A DNA stretch of 64,000 nt from Streptomyces coacervatus (GTDB lineage Bacteria > Actinomycetota > Actinomycetes > Streptomycetales > Streptomycetaceae), in assembly GCF_029223485.1 (NCBI RefSeq), contig NZ_JARHTP010000004.1, positions 62,001 to 126,000 of the forward strand. Reading direction: 5' to 3'. Position numbers and translations under genes: made by a program. The notes under the pieces were generated by a model, which saw only the letters and a list, made by a program, of their open reading frames with translations, was not told the origin of the DNA and did no database searches. Position 1 is the stretch's first letter, and each line of letters begins with the position of its first letter. Below, piece after piece: positions 26,410-35,650 of the stretch.

Positions 26410-27702
26410 TCACCCCGGAGCGCGCTCCTCCAGTGCCGTGCGCCAGGCGGGGGCCGGGCCCTCGGGGGCGGGTTCGACGCGGCGGCCGCCGCGGGCGAAG
26501 AAATCGGCAAGGGGCAGGATCGCGGCGCCGACGGTGACCGCGTCCGGGCCGAGTCGGCCGAGGTCGATGGTGACGTTCCCGGCCGGGTGGCGCAGGGCGT
26601 ACGAGACCGCGTGGCGGCGTACGGCGGGCAGGAACCGGGCGCCGAGTTGGAGGCCTGCCCAGCCGCCGATGAGGATGCGCTCGGGCTGGAAGAGGTTGAT
26701 CAGGTCGGAGAGGCCGGCGCCCAGGTACTCGGCGGTCTCCTCCAGGACGGCCAGCGCCACCGGGTCGGCGGCCCCGCCCCCGGAGGGATATGCGGCGGCC
26801 AGCATCGCGGTCAGTGCCGTCTCTTCGTCGGCGCCCTCGGGCGGGCGCCCACCCTCCTCGCGCCAGCGGTCCAGCAGGGACTCCGCGCCCGCGTACGCCT
26901 CCAGGCAGCCGAGGGCACCGCACCGGCAGCGGCGTCCCCGGACCCGCACGGTCAGATGCCCCCACTCGACCGCCCGTCCGTGCTCCACCTCCGGGGTGAC
27001 GAGGCAGGCGCCGACGCCGGAGCCGAACAGGACGACGACCGCGTTGCGCGCTCCGCGTCCGCCGCCGAACCACATCTCGGCCTGGCCGAGGGTCTTGGCG
27101 CCGTTGTCGATGAAGTACGGGACGGTGCCCGGGAGTTGGGAGCCGGAGCGGAGCAGGCTCTCCAGCGGGACCGCGTCCCAGCCGATGGTCTGCCCGTGGA
27201 CGACGGCGCCGCGGTCCGGGGTGCGTTCCACGATGCCGGGGACGCCGATACCGACGCCGAGGAGCTGCTCGGGGGCGATGCCCGCGCCGGCCAGCACCTC
27301 GGCGATGCCGTCGCGGATATGGCCGACGATGACCTCGACCTCGTAGCGCTGCTGCTCCAAGGGGCGTTCGGCGCGGGCGAGTTCGGTGAGGGTCAGGTCG
27401 AACAGCTCGATCCGCACCCGGGTCTCACCGACGTCGACGCCGATCATGTGGCCGCTGCCGGGCGCCACGCGCAGCAGGGTCCGAGGGCGGCCGCCGTCGG
27501 AGTCGACGCTGCCGGCCTCCTCGACCAGGCCGTCCGCGACCAGGTCCGCGACGACATTACTGACGGAGCCGGAGCTGAGCCCGGTCGCCGGGCCGAGCTC
27601 GAAGCGGCTGAGGGGCCCGTCGAAGTAGAGCCGCTGCAGCACCGCCGTGCGGTTGGCCCGCCTGAGGTCGCGTACCGTGCGCCCGTTCCGCCCCGCAGCC
27701 AT
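26410..27702 (-). CDS. ROK family transcriptional regulator/sugar kinase
   Basis: 430 aa from ATG 27702, with GAAGGGGG upstream; in-frame codons to 27765 lack a ribosome binding site. N-terminal winged HTH (about 10-75; LSRFELGPATGLSSGSVSNV) marks it as a NagC/XylR-type repressor. ROK domain from 85: IGVDVGETRVRIEL ATP loop; zinc motif CRCGALGCLEAYAG (about 275). The sugar-kinase motif GVGACLVTPEVEHGRAVEWG is present with E-W-G-H-L-T. Likely represses a sugar or amino-sugar pathway; the adjacent VanX-like peptidase hints at peptidoglycan-derived ligands, an inference. Confidence 0.92.
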   Translation of the reverse strand: MAAGRNGRTVRDLRRANRTAVLQRLYFDGPLSRFELGPATGLSSGSVSNVVADLVADGLVEEAGSVDSDGGRPRTLLRVAPGSGHMIGVDVGETRVRIELFDLTLTELARAERPLEQQRYEVEVIVGHIRDGIAEVLAGAGIAPEQLLGVGIGVPGIVERTPDRGAVVHGQTIGWDAVPLESLLRSGSQLPGTVPYFIDNGAKTLGQAEMWFGGGRGARNAVVVLFGSGVGACLVTPEVEHGRAVEWGHLTVRVRGRRCRCGALGCLEAYAGAESLLDRWREEGGRPPEGADEETALTAMLAAAYPSGGGAADPVALAVLEETAEYLGAGLSDLINLFQPERILIGGWAGLQLGARFLPAVRRHAVSYALRHPAGNVTIDLGRLGPDAVTVGAAILPLADFFARGGRRVEPAPEGPAPAWRTALEERAPG

Positions 27703-27792
27703 ATGGCCCCCTTCGCACCCTGTTCGACCTGCAACATACCTCCGGATGCAGGCCCGGCGCGACATTCCCCAACCCTTAGTTCACGATGTGAG

Positions 27793-28767
27793 CTAAGAGC
27801 CCGCCAGCTCCTCGATCTCGTCGAGGGCCGCGACGAGTTCCGGGGCGACGACATCCTGGACCCAGCGGTCCTGTTCCTCGCCCGCCTCCCGCGGGATCGT
27901 CTCGGTGAGCATGATCAGGTAGAGGTAGGTGCGGTAGAGGGCGAGGCGGAGCAGGGCCGGGGTGTCGAAGTCGGCCCGCCCGCCGGCCTCCCGGTAACCG
28001 TCGAGGAACGCCTCGTCCTTCTTGATGTCCCCCAGCAGAGCCAGCGAGACGAAGTCGGCCGACGGGTCGCCCCAGAACATGCGCTCGCCGTCGATGAGCC
28101 CGCCGATGCGGGGCTCCGCCGCCGAGCGGTCGACCAGGATGTTCCCCCGCCACAGGTCGAAGTGGACGAGGCTCGGGGTCGTCACCTCGTCGAGCGCGGG
28201 ACAGGCGGTGCGGACGGTGCGGGCCACCTCGTCGGCGGTGCGGGGCAGCCGGGCACCGTAGCGGCGGGCGTCGTCGAGCACGGCGTCGAGCATCCCGGTG
28301 AAGGCGGTCCGCCAGTCGGGGGCGAGCGGTCCGAGGGCTCCGGACGGATAGCCGAAGCCCGGTCCGGTCACCCCGTGCAGACGGGCCACCTGGCGGCCCA
28401 ACTCCGCACGGAGAGCCGCCTGTTGACCGTCGGTGAGCGAATCGTCCCAGCCCTCGCCCGGGCAGGCCGTCATCAGCAGATGGCGTGCGGCGGTGTCACC
28501 GCCGACGGCTATCAGGCGCGGCGCGGGTACGTCGGCCTCGGCGGCCCGGCGGTAGAACTCGGCCTCGGAGACGAGCAGTTGTCTCTCGTAGCGCAGTCCC
28601 GGGGTGTCCGGTGCGACCTTGAGCACGTAGCGGCTGCCGTCGGTGAGGCGGAGTTCCTCGACCGTGTTGTACGTACCGCCGTCGAGGGGGCGCAGGTGGG
28701 CCAGGCGGTCGGGAGGGATCCGCACGGTCTCCAGGATGCGCCGGGCTCTTTCCCAGGAGTCCACCAC
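27793..28767 (-). CDS. aminoglycoside phosphotransferase/kinase-like protein
   Basis: 324-aa protein-kinase-fold APH/choline-kinase family member. The ATP-binding Lys is in RYVLKVAPDT, the catalytic loop LVHFDLWRGNILVD (HxDxxxxN, about residue 205) and the metal-binding Asp in LIDGERMFWGDPSAD. It transfers phosphate to a small-molecule hydroxyl; the substrate is not predictable, and most such genes do not give drug resistance. It starts 24 nt after the CYP102 gene stop, so it may be its downstream operon partner. Confidence 0.9.
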   Translation of the reverse strand: MVDSWERARRILETVRIPPDRLAHLRPLDGGTYNTVEELRLTDGSRYVLKVAPDTPGLRYERQLLVSEAEFYRRAAEADVPAPRLIAVGGDTAARHLLMTACPGEGWDDSLTDGQQAALRAELGRQVARLHGVTGPGFGYPSGALGPLAPDWRTAFTGMLDAVLDDARRYGARLPRTADEVARTVRTACPALDEVTTPSLVHFDLWRGNILVDRSAAEPRIGGLIDGERMFWGDPSADFVSLALLGDIKKDEAFLDGYREAGGRADFDTPALLRLALYRTYLYLIMLTETIPREAGEEQDRWVQDVVAPELVAALDEIEELAGS

Positions 28768-28791
28768 CGTGCGCCCACCCCTCCCCTGCGG

Positions 28792-31700
28792 TCAGCCGGC
28801 CGCGTACACGTCCTCGACGTAACGCCCGTCCGTGATCAGCCCGTTCAGCCATTCCTCGGCCGCGGTGCCGTCCGCGTCCGGCGTGCGGTCCTGGTACAGG
28901 GTACGGAACGCGTCCCGCACACCGGGCGCCATCCGCGAGCCGTCGCCGCAGACGTACACCCGCGCCCCGGCGCCGAGCAGCTCCCACACCTCGTCGGCCT
29001 CGGCGGCGATGCGGTGCTGCACGAAGGTGCCCGCGGTACTGAAGGCCGGGCGCAGCGAGACGGCTCCGGCGGCCTCGGCGGCGCGCAGCTCCTCGGCGTG
29101 CAGGAAGTCGGCGTCGGGTGCGTCGCAGCCGAAGTAGCAGAGGGCGGGGGCGAGTTCGGCGCCCGAGGCGAGGGCGGCCGTGCGGTCGGCGACGGTTCCG
29201 CGGAAGGGGGCGAGGCCCGTACCGGCCGCGATCATGATCACCGGAGTCGCGCCGCTGATCCTGAACGCCTCGCGGCACGGCTGGACGCGGGCGTACACGG
29301 TGTCGCCGGGTTCGACGGTGGCGAGATGGCCGGAACCGACCCCCCGGTAGACGCCCTTGCCGGAGCGTGCGGGGGCTTCCAGCAGGGAGACCATCAGGTC
29401 CGCGTGGCCGGGGTCGACGGCGGGCGAGGAGGAGATGGAGTAGTGGCGGGGGCGCAGCGGGGTGAGGATCTCCAGGAGCTGCGGCCAGTCCATGGCTCCG
29501 CGCAGGGCGGGGTGGTCCTCGATGACCTCGACGAGGGTGCGCGGGTCTTCGGCGGTCAGAGCCGCCAGGGCCGTGCGCTCGGGCGGGCAGGGGTTGGCGA
29601 CGGCGAGGGACGCCAGCTGGGTGGGGGTCGGCCGCTCCTGCAACTCGACGTGGTGCGCAAGGAGTTGACGTACCGTCAAGGGGCGGTCCAGCGCGAGGCC
29701 GTCGCGGCGGGGGCGGGTGGCCCGGATGTCCAGGACGGTGTCGGGGTCGACGCCGAGTGCGATGGCCGCGCGGTCGACCAGGGCCGGGGCATTGGCGGGC
29801 AGCACGGTGAGGTGGTCGGCCGTACGGTAAGCAGTGCCGTCGGGGAGGGCGACGCGGACGAAGCGCTTGCGGCGCGGGTATCCGGGGGCGGTGAGGTCGT
29901 GGGCCTCGGTGACCGTCATGGGGACGAGCCCGTGCCGCTCGGCGAGCGCGTCCAGGGGGCCGCCGGTCAGGGTGCGGACCTCGTATGCCGTGGTGGGCTC
30001 GTCGTCGGCCGGGGCGCTGGCGTCGGGATCGCCGTAGTGCTCCAGGAGGGCCGTACGCAGCCGGGCGGTGAAGTCCCTGACCGCGCCGGTCAGATCACCC
30101 GAGGCGTCGGCGGCCGTGCGGTCCACGAGACGGTGGGCCCCCAGTTCGGCGAGGCGGTCGTCGATGCGGGTCGGGACGTGCTGGTAGGTGGCGGCCCAGT
30201 TGCGGTCGCCGACGCCGAGGACGGCGTAGGTGACGTCCGTGAGGTCGTGGGTGTCCTCCAGCCAGGCGGCGAAGGCGGTGGCGTCGTCGGTGGGGCGGCC
30301 GTTGTAGGAGGCGGCGGTGATGACTACGGGCCGGTCGGTGGGCAGGCCGTGCGCGTAGGCGTCGAGGGCCCCGACCTGGGTCTCGCAGCCGAACTCGGCT
30401 GCCTCGTCGGCGAGTTGGGCGGCGAACTCGCGGCAGGTGCCGTAGTTGCTGCCGTGCAGGAAGAGGACGCCGGTGCCGGGGCGGACGCGGGCCGGGAGGG
30501 TGACGGCCGCGCGGGAGGCATCCGACGGGAGCTCGACGGCCGCGCCGGGCAGCGTCGCGTGCACGCGGTCGGCAGCCGTCCGCGGGGTGAGGGTCAAGGT
30601 GAAGCCCTCGGGCTTGAGGGTGAGGGTCTCCTTGACGTGGAGCGCGTAGTCGGCGTGGTCGTGCAACCGGTAGCGGTGGACGAGCATCGCCAGCAGCATG
30701 GTCGCCTCGTGCAGCGCGAACTGCCGCCCGATGCAGGCGCGTTCACCGGTGCCGAACGGCTTGAAGGCGTGCACCGGCCGTGCCGCCTCCGCCTCGGCGG
30801 TGAACCGGGAGGGGTCGAACAGCTCGGGGTTGTCGCCCCAGACGGGCTGGCGGTGCAGCATCGGGGCGAGCACGCTGACGGCCTGTCCGGCGCGCAGCGG
30901 TATCCGCCCGCCGAGCAGCGTGTCCTCAAGGGCGTGCCGGCTGAAGGCGGCGGCCGTCGGCCACAGCCGCAGCGCCTCGTTGAGCACCTGGCGGGTGTAC
31001 GTCAGCCTGCCGACCTCGTCGTAGGTCGGCTCCGGGTCGGCCCGGTCGCCCCACAGGGCGTCGGCCTCGCGCTGGACGAGCTGCAGCGCCGTCGGATGCT
31101 TGGCCAGGTAGTACAGGGCGAAGGACATCGCGCCGGAGGTCGTCTCGTGACCGGCGATCAGGAAGGTGATGACCTGGTTGCGGATGTTGGCGGCGTCGAG
31201 GGTGGTGCCGTCGGCCGGGTGCTCGGCGGTGAGCATGAGGCCGAGCAGGTCCTCGGCGCCGGTCTGGTCTGTGCCGGTGCGGGAGGCGATGACGTCGTCG
31301 ACGACCTGGGCCAGGTAGGCGGAGTCGTCCCGGAAGGCCGCGTCGGCTGCCGAGTAGTCCTGGCCAGGGGTGCGGGCGAGCCGGGTCATGGCCCACTCCA
31401 GGCAGCGGACCATGGACTCGACGAAGGGGTGGGCCTCGTCGCGTCCGAAGGACCCGAAGTCGTAGCCGAATCCGGCGAGTCCGATGGTGTCGAGGGTCAT
31501 CCGGGTCATGTCGTCGGGCACGTTCACCGGCTCCCCCGCACGGGCAGCGCGGTCCCAGGAGGCGATGAGCCGTTGGGCCACCTTCAGCATCACCGGGTGG
31601 TAGGTGCGCATCGAGCCGAGCGCGAAGGCGGGCATCAGGATGTCGTGCGCCCTGGCCCAGTTGGGCTCGTCGTTGTGCGCGGTGAACAGGCCGTCGGCGG

Positions 31701-31962
31701 TGAACTCGCGGACGTTCTCCAGCGCGGGCCCGACATGCTTGGCGAACCGCTTCTCGTCGGCGAGGTCGGCCACCAGGTCCAGGTCGCCGACGAACAGCGC
31801 GTCGCGCCCGTGCAGCCGCCGCACGAGCACCGGCCCGTGCTCACGCATGAGACCCATCACCTGCTGGATGGGCGTGCGGCCCGGCCCGGTGGCGGTGATG
31901 TCGACGACGGGGACGCCGGGGAGGGTGTCCGCGGAGAGGGGGTGCAGGGCGGTGGGGGGCAT
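28792..31962 (-). CDS. CYP102 P450-NADPH reductase fusion (BM3-type)
   Basis: 1056-aa self-sufficient P450. Haem domain (1-470): I-helix [12 protein letters not shown], ExxR in [11 protein letters not shown], haem loop [23 protein letters not shown] domain (about 495-640): LHGSNYGTCREFAAQLADEA. FAD/NADPH domains (about 680-1050): RHYSISSSPAV, GTGLAPFRG, VYVCGDGSRMAPGV. All electron-transfer parts are present. By analogy with Bacillus BM3 and S. coelicolor CYP102B1 it hydroxylates fatty acids with NADPH. A strong 20-bp palindrome (32041-32060) lies 79 nt upstream; Shine-Dalgarno weak. The kinase-like gene follows at 24 nt. Confidence 0.96.
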   Translation of the reverse strand: MPPTALHPLSADTLPGVPVVDITATGPGRTPIQQVMGLMREHGPVLVRRLHGRDALFVGDLDLVADLADEKRFAKHVGPALENVREFTADGLFTAHNDEPNWARAHDILMPAFALGSMRTYHPVMLKVAQRLIASWDRAARAGEPVNVPDDMTRMTLDTIGLAGFGYDFGSFGRDEAHPFVESMVRCLEWAMTRLARTPGQDYSAADAAFRDDSAYLAQVVDDVIASRTGTDQTGAEDLLGLMLTAEHPADGTTLDAANIRNQVITFLIAGHETTSGAMSFALYYLAKHPTALQLVQREADALWGDRADPEPTYDEVGRLTYTRQVLNEALRLWPTAAAFSRHALEDTLLGGRIPLRAGQAVSVLAPMLHRQPVWGDNPELFDPSRFTAEAEAARPVHAFKPFGTGERACIGRQFALHEATMLLAMLVHRYRLHDHADYALHVKETLTLKPEGFTLTLTPRTAADRVHATLPGAAVELPSDASRAAVTLPARVRPGTGVLFLHGSNYGTCREFAAQLADEAAEFGCETQVGALDAYAHGLPTDRPVVITAASYNGRPTDDATAFAAWLEDTHDLTDVTYAVLGVGDRNWAATYQHVPTRIDDRLAELGAHRLVDRTAADASGDLTGAVRDFTARLRTALLEHYGDPDASAPADDEPTTAYEVRTLTGGPLDALAERHGLVPMTVTEAHDLTAPGYPRRKRFVRVALPDGTAYRTADHLTVLPANAPALVDRAAIALGVDPDTVLDIRATRPRRDGLALDRPLTVRQLLAHHVELQERPTPTQLASLAVANPCPPERTALAALTAEDPRTLVEVIEDHPALRGAMDWPQLLEILTPLRPRHYSISSSPAVDPGHADLMVSLLEAPARSGKGVYRGVGSGHLATVEPGDTVYARVQPCREAFRISGATPVIMIAAGTGLAPFRGTVADRTAALASGAELAPALCYFGCDAPDADFLHAEELRAAEAAGAVSLRPAFSTAGTFVQHRIAAEADEVWELLGAGARVYVCGDGSRMAPGVRDAFRTLYQDRTPDADGTAAEEWLNGLITDGRYVEDVYAAG

Positions 31963-32040
31963 GGCGCGACAACTGCCTTTCGCGGTACGGGAGTACTGCG
32001 GTCAAGGTTGGTCGAGCGGACCCGGTCGTTCGCGCCATGG

Positions 32041-32060
32041 GACTACATGATCGTGTAGTC
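32041..32060. promoter_or_regulatory. 20-bp palindromic operator upstream of CYP102 fusion
   Basis: GACTACA-TGATCG-TGTAGTC: perfect 7-bp arms. The core 16-mer CTACATGATCGTGTAG recurs with 14/16 identity (CTGCATGATTGTGTAG, 38207-38222) in front of the PAS-LuxR gene. It lies in the 128-nt gap between the CYP102 start and the LacI gene stop, so it should serve CYP102. Confidence 0.7.
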
Positions 32061-32090
32061 AAGAACGTCCCCGGGGGCTTGCGGAAGTCC

Positions 32091-33143
32091 TCAGGACGGG
32101 CCCTCGGTCTCCGTCGCCGATCCGGTCGGCCGTGCGGTGGTGCCCCGCGGGATCACATGGGTCGGCAGGACGATGTGCCGCTTGCCGTCCGCCTCGGAGT
32201 CGTTGATCAGCTGCAGGGCCAGTTCGCCGGCCACCCGGCCCATCTCCGAGGGCGACTGGGCCACCGTGGTCAGGTCGAACCACTCGGCCAGCGGCTGGTC
32301 GTCGAAGCCGAGGACGGACATCTGCTCGGGCACCTCGATCCTGGCCCTGCGCAGCGTCCAGATGAGGGCGGCGGCGAGCTCGTCCTGTTCGGCGAAGACG
32401 GCGGTGGGCGGCCGGCGCAGACCGAGCAGTTGCCCCAGCGCCTCCGCGACGGCGCGTTTGTCCGCGGCCGGGGCGGCCACCACGAGGGAGTCGTCCAGGG
32501 GAACGCCCGCCTCGGCGAGCGCCTGCTGATAGCCGAGCAGCCGCGCGTGCGAGCTGAAGGAGAAGCCGCTGGCGCCCGGGCTCTGCATGAAGGCGATGCG
32601 CCGGTGCCCCAGGTTCAGCAGATGCCGGGTGCCGTGCCGGGCCCCGGCAACGTCGTCGACGTACACACTCGGGCGCCCCTCGGCGTGCTGGCTGACGTAG
32701 AGGACGGGCATCCCGAGGTCGTCCAGCCGTGCGCCCTCCTCCTCGGTCAGGTCGAAGCAGTGGACCAGCAGGGCGTCGGCGTTGCGCCGGGCCGGCAGCT
32801 GCTCGAAGAACGAGGCGCGTTCGGCCAGGTCGGGTATCACATAGACGGTCAGCTCCATGTCCGCCGCGCGCAGCAGCGGGCCCAGGCTGGACAGGGCCGA
32901 GCCCATGAACCACGAGTTGAGCGTGGGCACCAGTACCGCGACGACGCCGGTCCTGCCGGTCACCAGGCTCGAGGCCTGCCGTGAGATCGCGAAGTTCAGC
33001 TCGCGGGCGGCCTTCTCGACCCGGGCGCGGACGTCAGGCGACACGCTCGACAGTCCCCGCAGCGTGCGGGAGACGGTGGATGCGGAGACCCCGGCCCGTT
33101 CGGCGACATCGGCCATGGTGGGGTGCCGTTGAGCTGCTGGCAT
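32091..33143 (-). CDS. LacI family repressor of the alpha-glucoside operon
   Basis: 350 aa. The N-terminal LacI HTH reads MADVAERAGVSASTVSRTLRG with hinge RELNFAISRQAS (about 10-60), followed by a periplasmic-binding-protein-like sensor domain (FDDQPLAEWFDLTTVAQ near the C-terminus). It is divergent from the ABC transporter/GH13 operon across 210 nt, so it most likely represses that operon until an alpha-glucoside binds. Related S. coelicolor regulators (MalR, AglR) work this way. The TTGCAA-containing repeats at 33251 and 33328 are candidate sites, as is the dyad GCAC-AAGC-GTGC at 33157-33168 near its own start. Confidence 0.92.
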   Translation of the reverse strand: MPAAQRHPTMADVAERAGVSASTVSRTLRGLSSVSPDVRARVEKAARELNFAISRQASSLVTGRTGVVAVLVPTLNSWFMGSALSSLGPLLRAADMELTVYVIPDLAERASFFEQLPARRNADALLVHCFDLTEEEGARLDDLGMPVLYVSQHAEGRPSVYVDDVAGARHGTRHLLNLGHRRIAFMQSPGASGFSFSSHARLLGYQQALAEAGVPLDDSLVVAAPAADKRAVAEALGQLLGLRRPPTAVFAEQDELAAALIWTLRRARIEVPEQMSVLGFDDQPLAEWFDLTTVAQSPSEMGRVAGELALQLINDSEADGKRHIVLPTHVIPRGTTARPTGSATETEGPS

Positions 33144-33250
33144 GGGCGGACGTTAGCACAAGCGTGCATGAATTCGCCGGGCCCGGTGACAGCGCTGTCA
33201 TCGCATTACTTCCGCGTAGCGCATTGACGCGCCACCCATGACCCTCCTAG

Positions 33251-33268
33251 CTTGCAAACGTTGTCCCG
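33251..33268. promoter_or_regulatory. LacI-site-like repeat 1
   Basis: CTTGCAAACGTTGTCCCG contains the AACGTT core typical of LacI operators. A related copy, CTTGCAATCGCTGCCCG, lies 77 nt downstream at 33328-33344, next to the TTG start of the binding-protein gene. Both are in the divergent gap controlled by the LacI protein at 32091-33143. Confidence 0.5.
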
Positions 33269-33327
33269 CTAAGGGCACAAGAGGCCCAAGAAAGTAGTCA
33301 TTACATGCTCTGAGCTGCGTAATTAAC

Positions 33328-33344
33328 CTTGCAATCGCTGCCCG
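33328..33344. promoter_or_regulatory. LacI-site-like repeat 2
   Basis: CTTGCAATCGCTGCCCG, a diverged copy of the repeat at 33251-33268, immediately upstream of the ribosome binding site of the sugar-binding lipoprotein gene. Binding here would block transcription or initiation. Confidence 0.45.
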
Positions 33345-33353
33345 GGAGAGACT

Positions 33354-34643
33354 TTGAACAACAGGACGACCAGAGCGCTGCGACGCTCCGGTGCACTGTG
33401 CGCGGGGCTCGCCGCCCTCGCCGCGTGCGGCGCCGGTGGCGGCTCCGTGTCGAGCACGGGGAGAGGTCCCATCACCTATGTCGCCGGTGCCGACAACACC
33501 GGCACGGTGCAGGCGATCCTCGACCGCTGGAACAAGCTGCACCCGAAGGAGAGGGTCACCTTCGTCCAGCTGCCCACCGACGCGGACGCACAGCGGCAGC
33601 AGATGATCCAGAACGCGGCGATCAGGTCGGACGCCTTCACGGTGCTGTCCCTCGACGTGGTGTGGACCTCGGAGTTCGCGGCGCACCGCTGGGTGGACCG
33701 GCTGCCCGAGGACCGCTTCCCGCTGGACGAGATGCTGACGCCGATCGTCGCGACCGGAATGTACCGGGGCGGCCTCTACTCCGTCCCGGCCAGCTCGGAC
33801 GGCGGCATGCTCTACTACCGCACCGATCTGCTCGAGCAGGCCGGCATCGACCGACCGCCCGTCACCTGGGCCGAGTTGAAGGCCGACTGCGCCAAGGTGA
33901 GGAAGCTGCCCGCGGCCAAGGGCGTGTCCTGTTACGCGGGCCAGTTCCAGAAGTACGAGGGCCTGACCGTGAACTTCGCCGAGGCGGTGAACTCCGCGGG
34001 CGGGGTCGTCACCGACGCCGAGGGGCGCCCGCACCTCGACACCCCGCAGGCCAGGAAGGGCCTGGACTTCCTGGTCCGCTCCTTCAAGGACGGCACCATC
34101 CCGAAGGAGGCCGCCACCTACCAGGAGGAGGACGCCCGGCGCGCCTTCCAGTCCGGCAAGCTGGTCTTCGAGCGGCAGTGGCCGTACATGTATCCGCTGG
34201 TGAACAAGAAGGACGGCGCCAGCAGGGTCGCCGGGAAGTTCGCCGTCGCACCACTGCCCGGGCTCAGCGGCCCCGGCGCCTCCAGCCTGGGCGGCCACAA
34301 TCTCGCCCTGTCCGCCTCGGCGAGGAACAAGGCCACGGCGCTGGACTTCATCCGCTTCTTCACCAGCCAGGACACCCAGCGCTTCTCGCTGGCCTATGCG
34401 CCGGCCGCGCCCACGTACAAGGCGCTGTACGCGGACCCCCGCCTGGTGAAGAAGTATCCGTACCTGCCCGTTCTCAAGCAGTCGATCCTGCACGCGGTGC
34501 CGCGGCCGCGCGTGTTCGGCTACGGCGATGTCACCGCGGCCGTCCAGCGGGAGGCGTTCGCCGCGCTGACCGGGGCCGAGAGCAGCGCGAGCGCGCTGCG
34601 CAACCTCCAGAGGGACCTGCAAGAGCTGGCGGCAGGGAAGTGA
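33354..34643 (+). CDS. sugar ABC transporter substrate-binding lipoprotein
   Basis: 429-aa family 1 solute-binding lipoprotein. Start TTG 33354 after GGGAGAG. The lipobox LAALAACGAGG places the lipidated Cys near residue 25. Features include the YVAGADNTGTVQAILDRWNK start of the mature fold and RLPEDRFPLDEMLTP; the body matches MalE/AglE-type binding proteins. It captures an alpha-glucoside or oligosaccharide outside the membrane for the two permeases downstream. First gene of the LacI-controlled operon (binding protein, permease, permease, GH13); an ATPase is missing, so a shared MsiK-type ATPase from elsewhere is expected. Confidence 0.93.
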   Translation: MNNRTTRALRRSGALCAGLAALAACGAGGGSVSSTGRGPITYVAGADNTGTVQAILDRWNKLHPKERVTFVQLPTDADAQRQQMIQNAAIRSDAFTVLSLDVVWTSEFAAHRWVDRLPEDRFPLDEMLTPIVATGMYRGGLYSVPASSDGGMLYYRTDLLEQAGIDRPPVTWAELKADCAKVRKLPAAKGVSCYAGQFQKYEGLTVNFAEAVNSAGGVVTDAEGRPHLDTPQARKGLDFLVRSFKDGTIPKEAATYQEEDARRAFQSGKLVFERQWPYMYPLVNKKDGASRVAGKFAVAPLPGLSGPGASSLGGHNLALSASARNKATALDFIRFFTSQDTQRFSLAYAPAAPTYKALYADPRLVKKYPYLPVLKQSILHAVPRPRVFGYGDVTAAVQREAFAALTGAESSASALRNLQRDLQELAAGK

Positions 34644-34651
34644 GGAGACAC

Positions 34652-35650
34652 ATGCTGACCACCCACAACCCGCCCGACAGCCTCGACCGGCCCGAAGCGA
34701 AGTCGCGCGCAGACGCCGCCCGTCGGGCCTTCTCGGGCCGCCCGCGCAAGGCCACCTCCGGCGAGGGCGGACTCGCCGCCCTCCTGGTCTCGCCGACGCT
34801 GCTGGTCCTGGCGATCGTCGTGCTCTACCCGACGATCGTGGCGCTCAAGGACTCGTTCTACGGCACCCCGGGGCTCGACCCGAAGACCGGCTTCGTCCGC
34901 GACCACGACCCGTTCGTCGGCCTCGACAACTACACCGGGATCTTCGGAGCGGCGGGCGACCGCTTCTGGAACGCCTTCTGGAACACGACCTTCCTCACCG
35001 TCACCACGGTCGCCCTGGAGACGGTGCTCGGCGTCGCGATGGCGCTGATCATGCACCGTGCGCTGCGCGGCCGGGCGGTCGTCCGCGCGTCGATCCTGGT
35101 GCCGTGGGCCATCCCCACCGCCGTCACGGGTCTGCTGTGGCGCTGGATCTTCAACAGCGACGGAGTCGCCAACACCCTGATCGGCCGTCAGATCCTGTGG
35201 ACCACGGAGGGGTTCCATGCCAAGGCCGCGGTCATCATCGCCGATGTGTGGAAGACGGCGCCCTTCATCGGGCTGCTGGTGCTGGCCGGCCTCCAGGTGA
35301 TCTCGAAGGAGGTGTACGAGGCGGCCCGGATGGACGGGGCCGGCGTCCTGCGCCAGTTCTGGAGCATCACGCTCCCCCTGGTCAAACCCGCGCTGCTGGT
35401 GGCCGTGCTGTTCCGCACGCTCGACGCGCTGCGCATGTTCGACCTGCCGTACATCCTGATCGGCGCGCAGAAGACGTCCGTGGAGACGCTGTCCATGCTG
35501 GCCCAGGACCAGGCGGCGAATGTGCGGTTCGGTCCGGCTGCCGCCTACGCGGTGATCCTCTTCGTCTACGTCTTCCTCATCGCGCTGGCATTCGTGCGGC
35601 TGCTGGGTACGGACCTTGTGCCGCGTCGTCGTACGGAGGTGCCCGCATGA
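34652..35650 (+). CDS. sugar ABC transporter permease (MalF type)
   Basis: 332 aa from ATG 34652, with GAGGAG 4 nt upstream; the frame is open from 33329 but that part is the binding protein out of frame. Six membrane helices from residue 45 (AALLVSPTLLVLAIVVLYPT). The EAA loop for the ATPase reads YEAARMDGAGVLRQFWSITL (about residue 228). Charged N-terminal tail. The stop overlaps the next gene by 4 nt (ATGA). Confidence 0.93.
   Translation: MLTTHNPPDSLDRPEAKSRADAARRAFSGRPRKATSGEGGLAALLVSPTLLVLAIVVLYPTIVALKDSFYGTPGLDPKTGFVRDHDPFVGLDNYTGIFGAAGDRFWNAFWNTTFLTVTTVALETVLGVAMALIMHRALRGRAVVRASILVPWAIPTAVTGLLWRWIFNSDGVANTLIGRQILWTTEGFHAKAAVIIADVWKTAPFIGLLVLAGLQVISKEVYEAARMDGAGVLRQFWSITLPLVKPALLVAVLFRTLDALRMFDLPYILIGAQKTSVETLSMLAQDQAANVRFGPAAAYAVILFVYVFLIALAFVRLLGTDLVPRRRTEVPA

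Noticed and set aside
26386..32058. Plus-strand open frame of 1890 codons
   Set aside because: Antisense shadow of the ROK, phosphotransferase and CYP102 genes; its sequence is low-complexity Gly/Ala/Val/Glu/Arg and has no domain.
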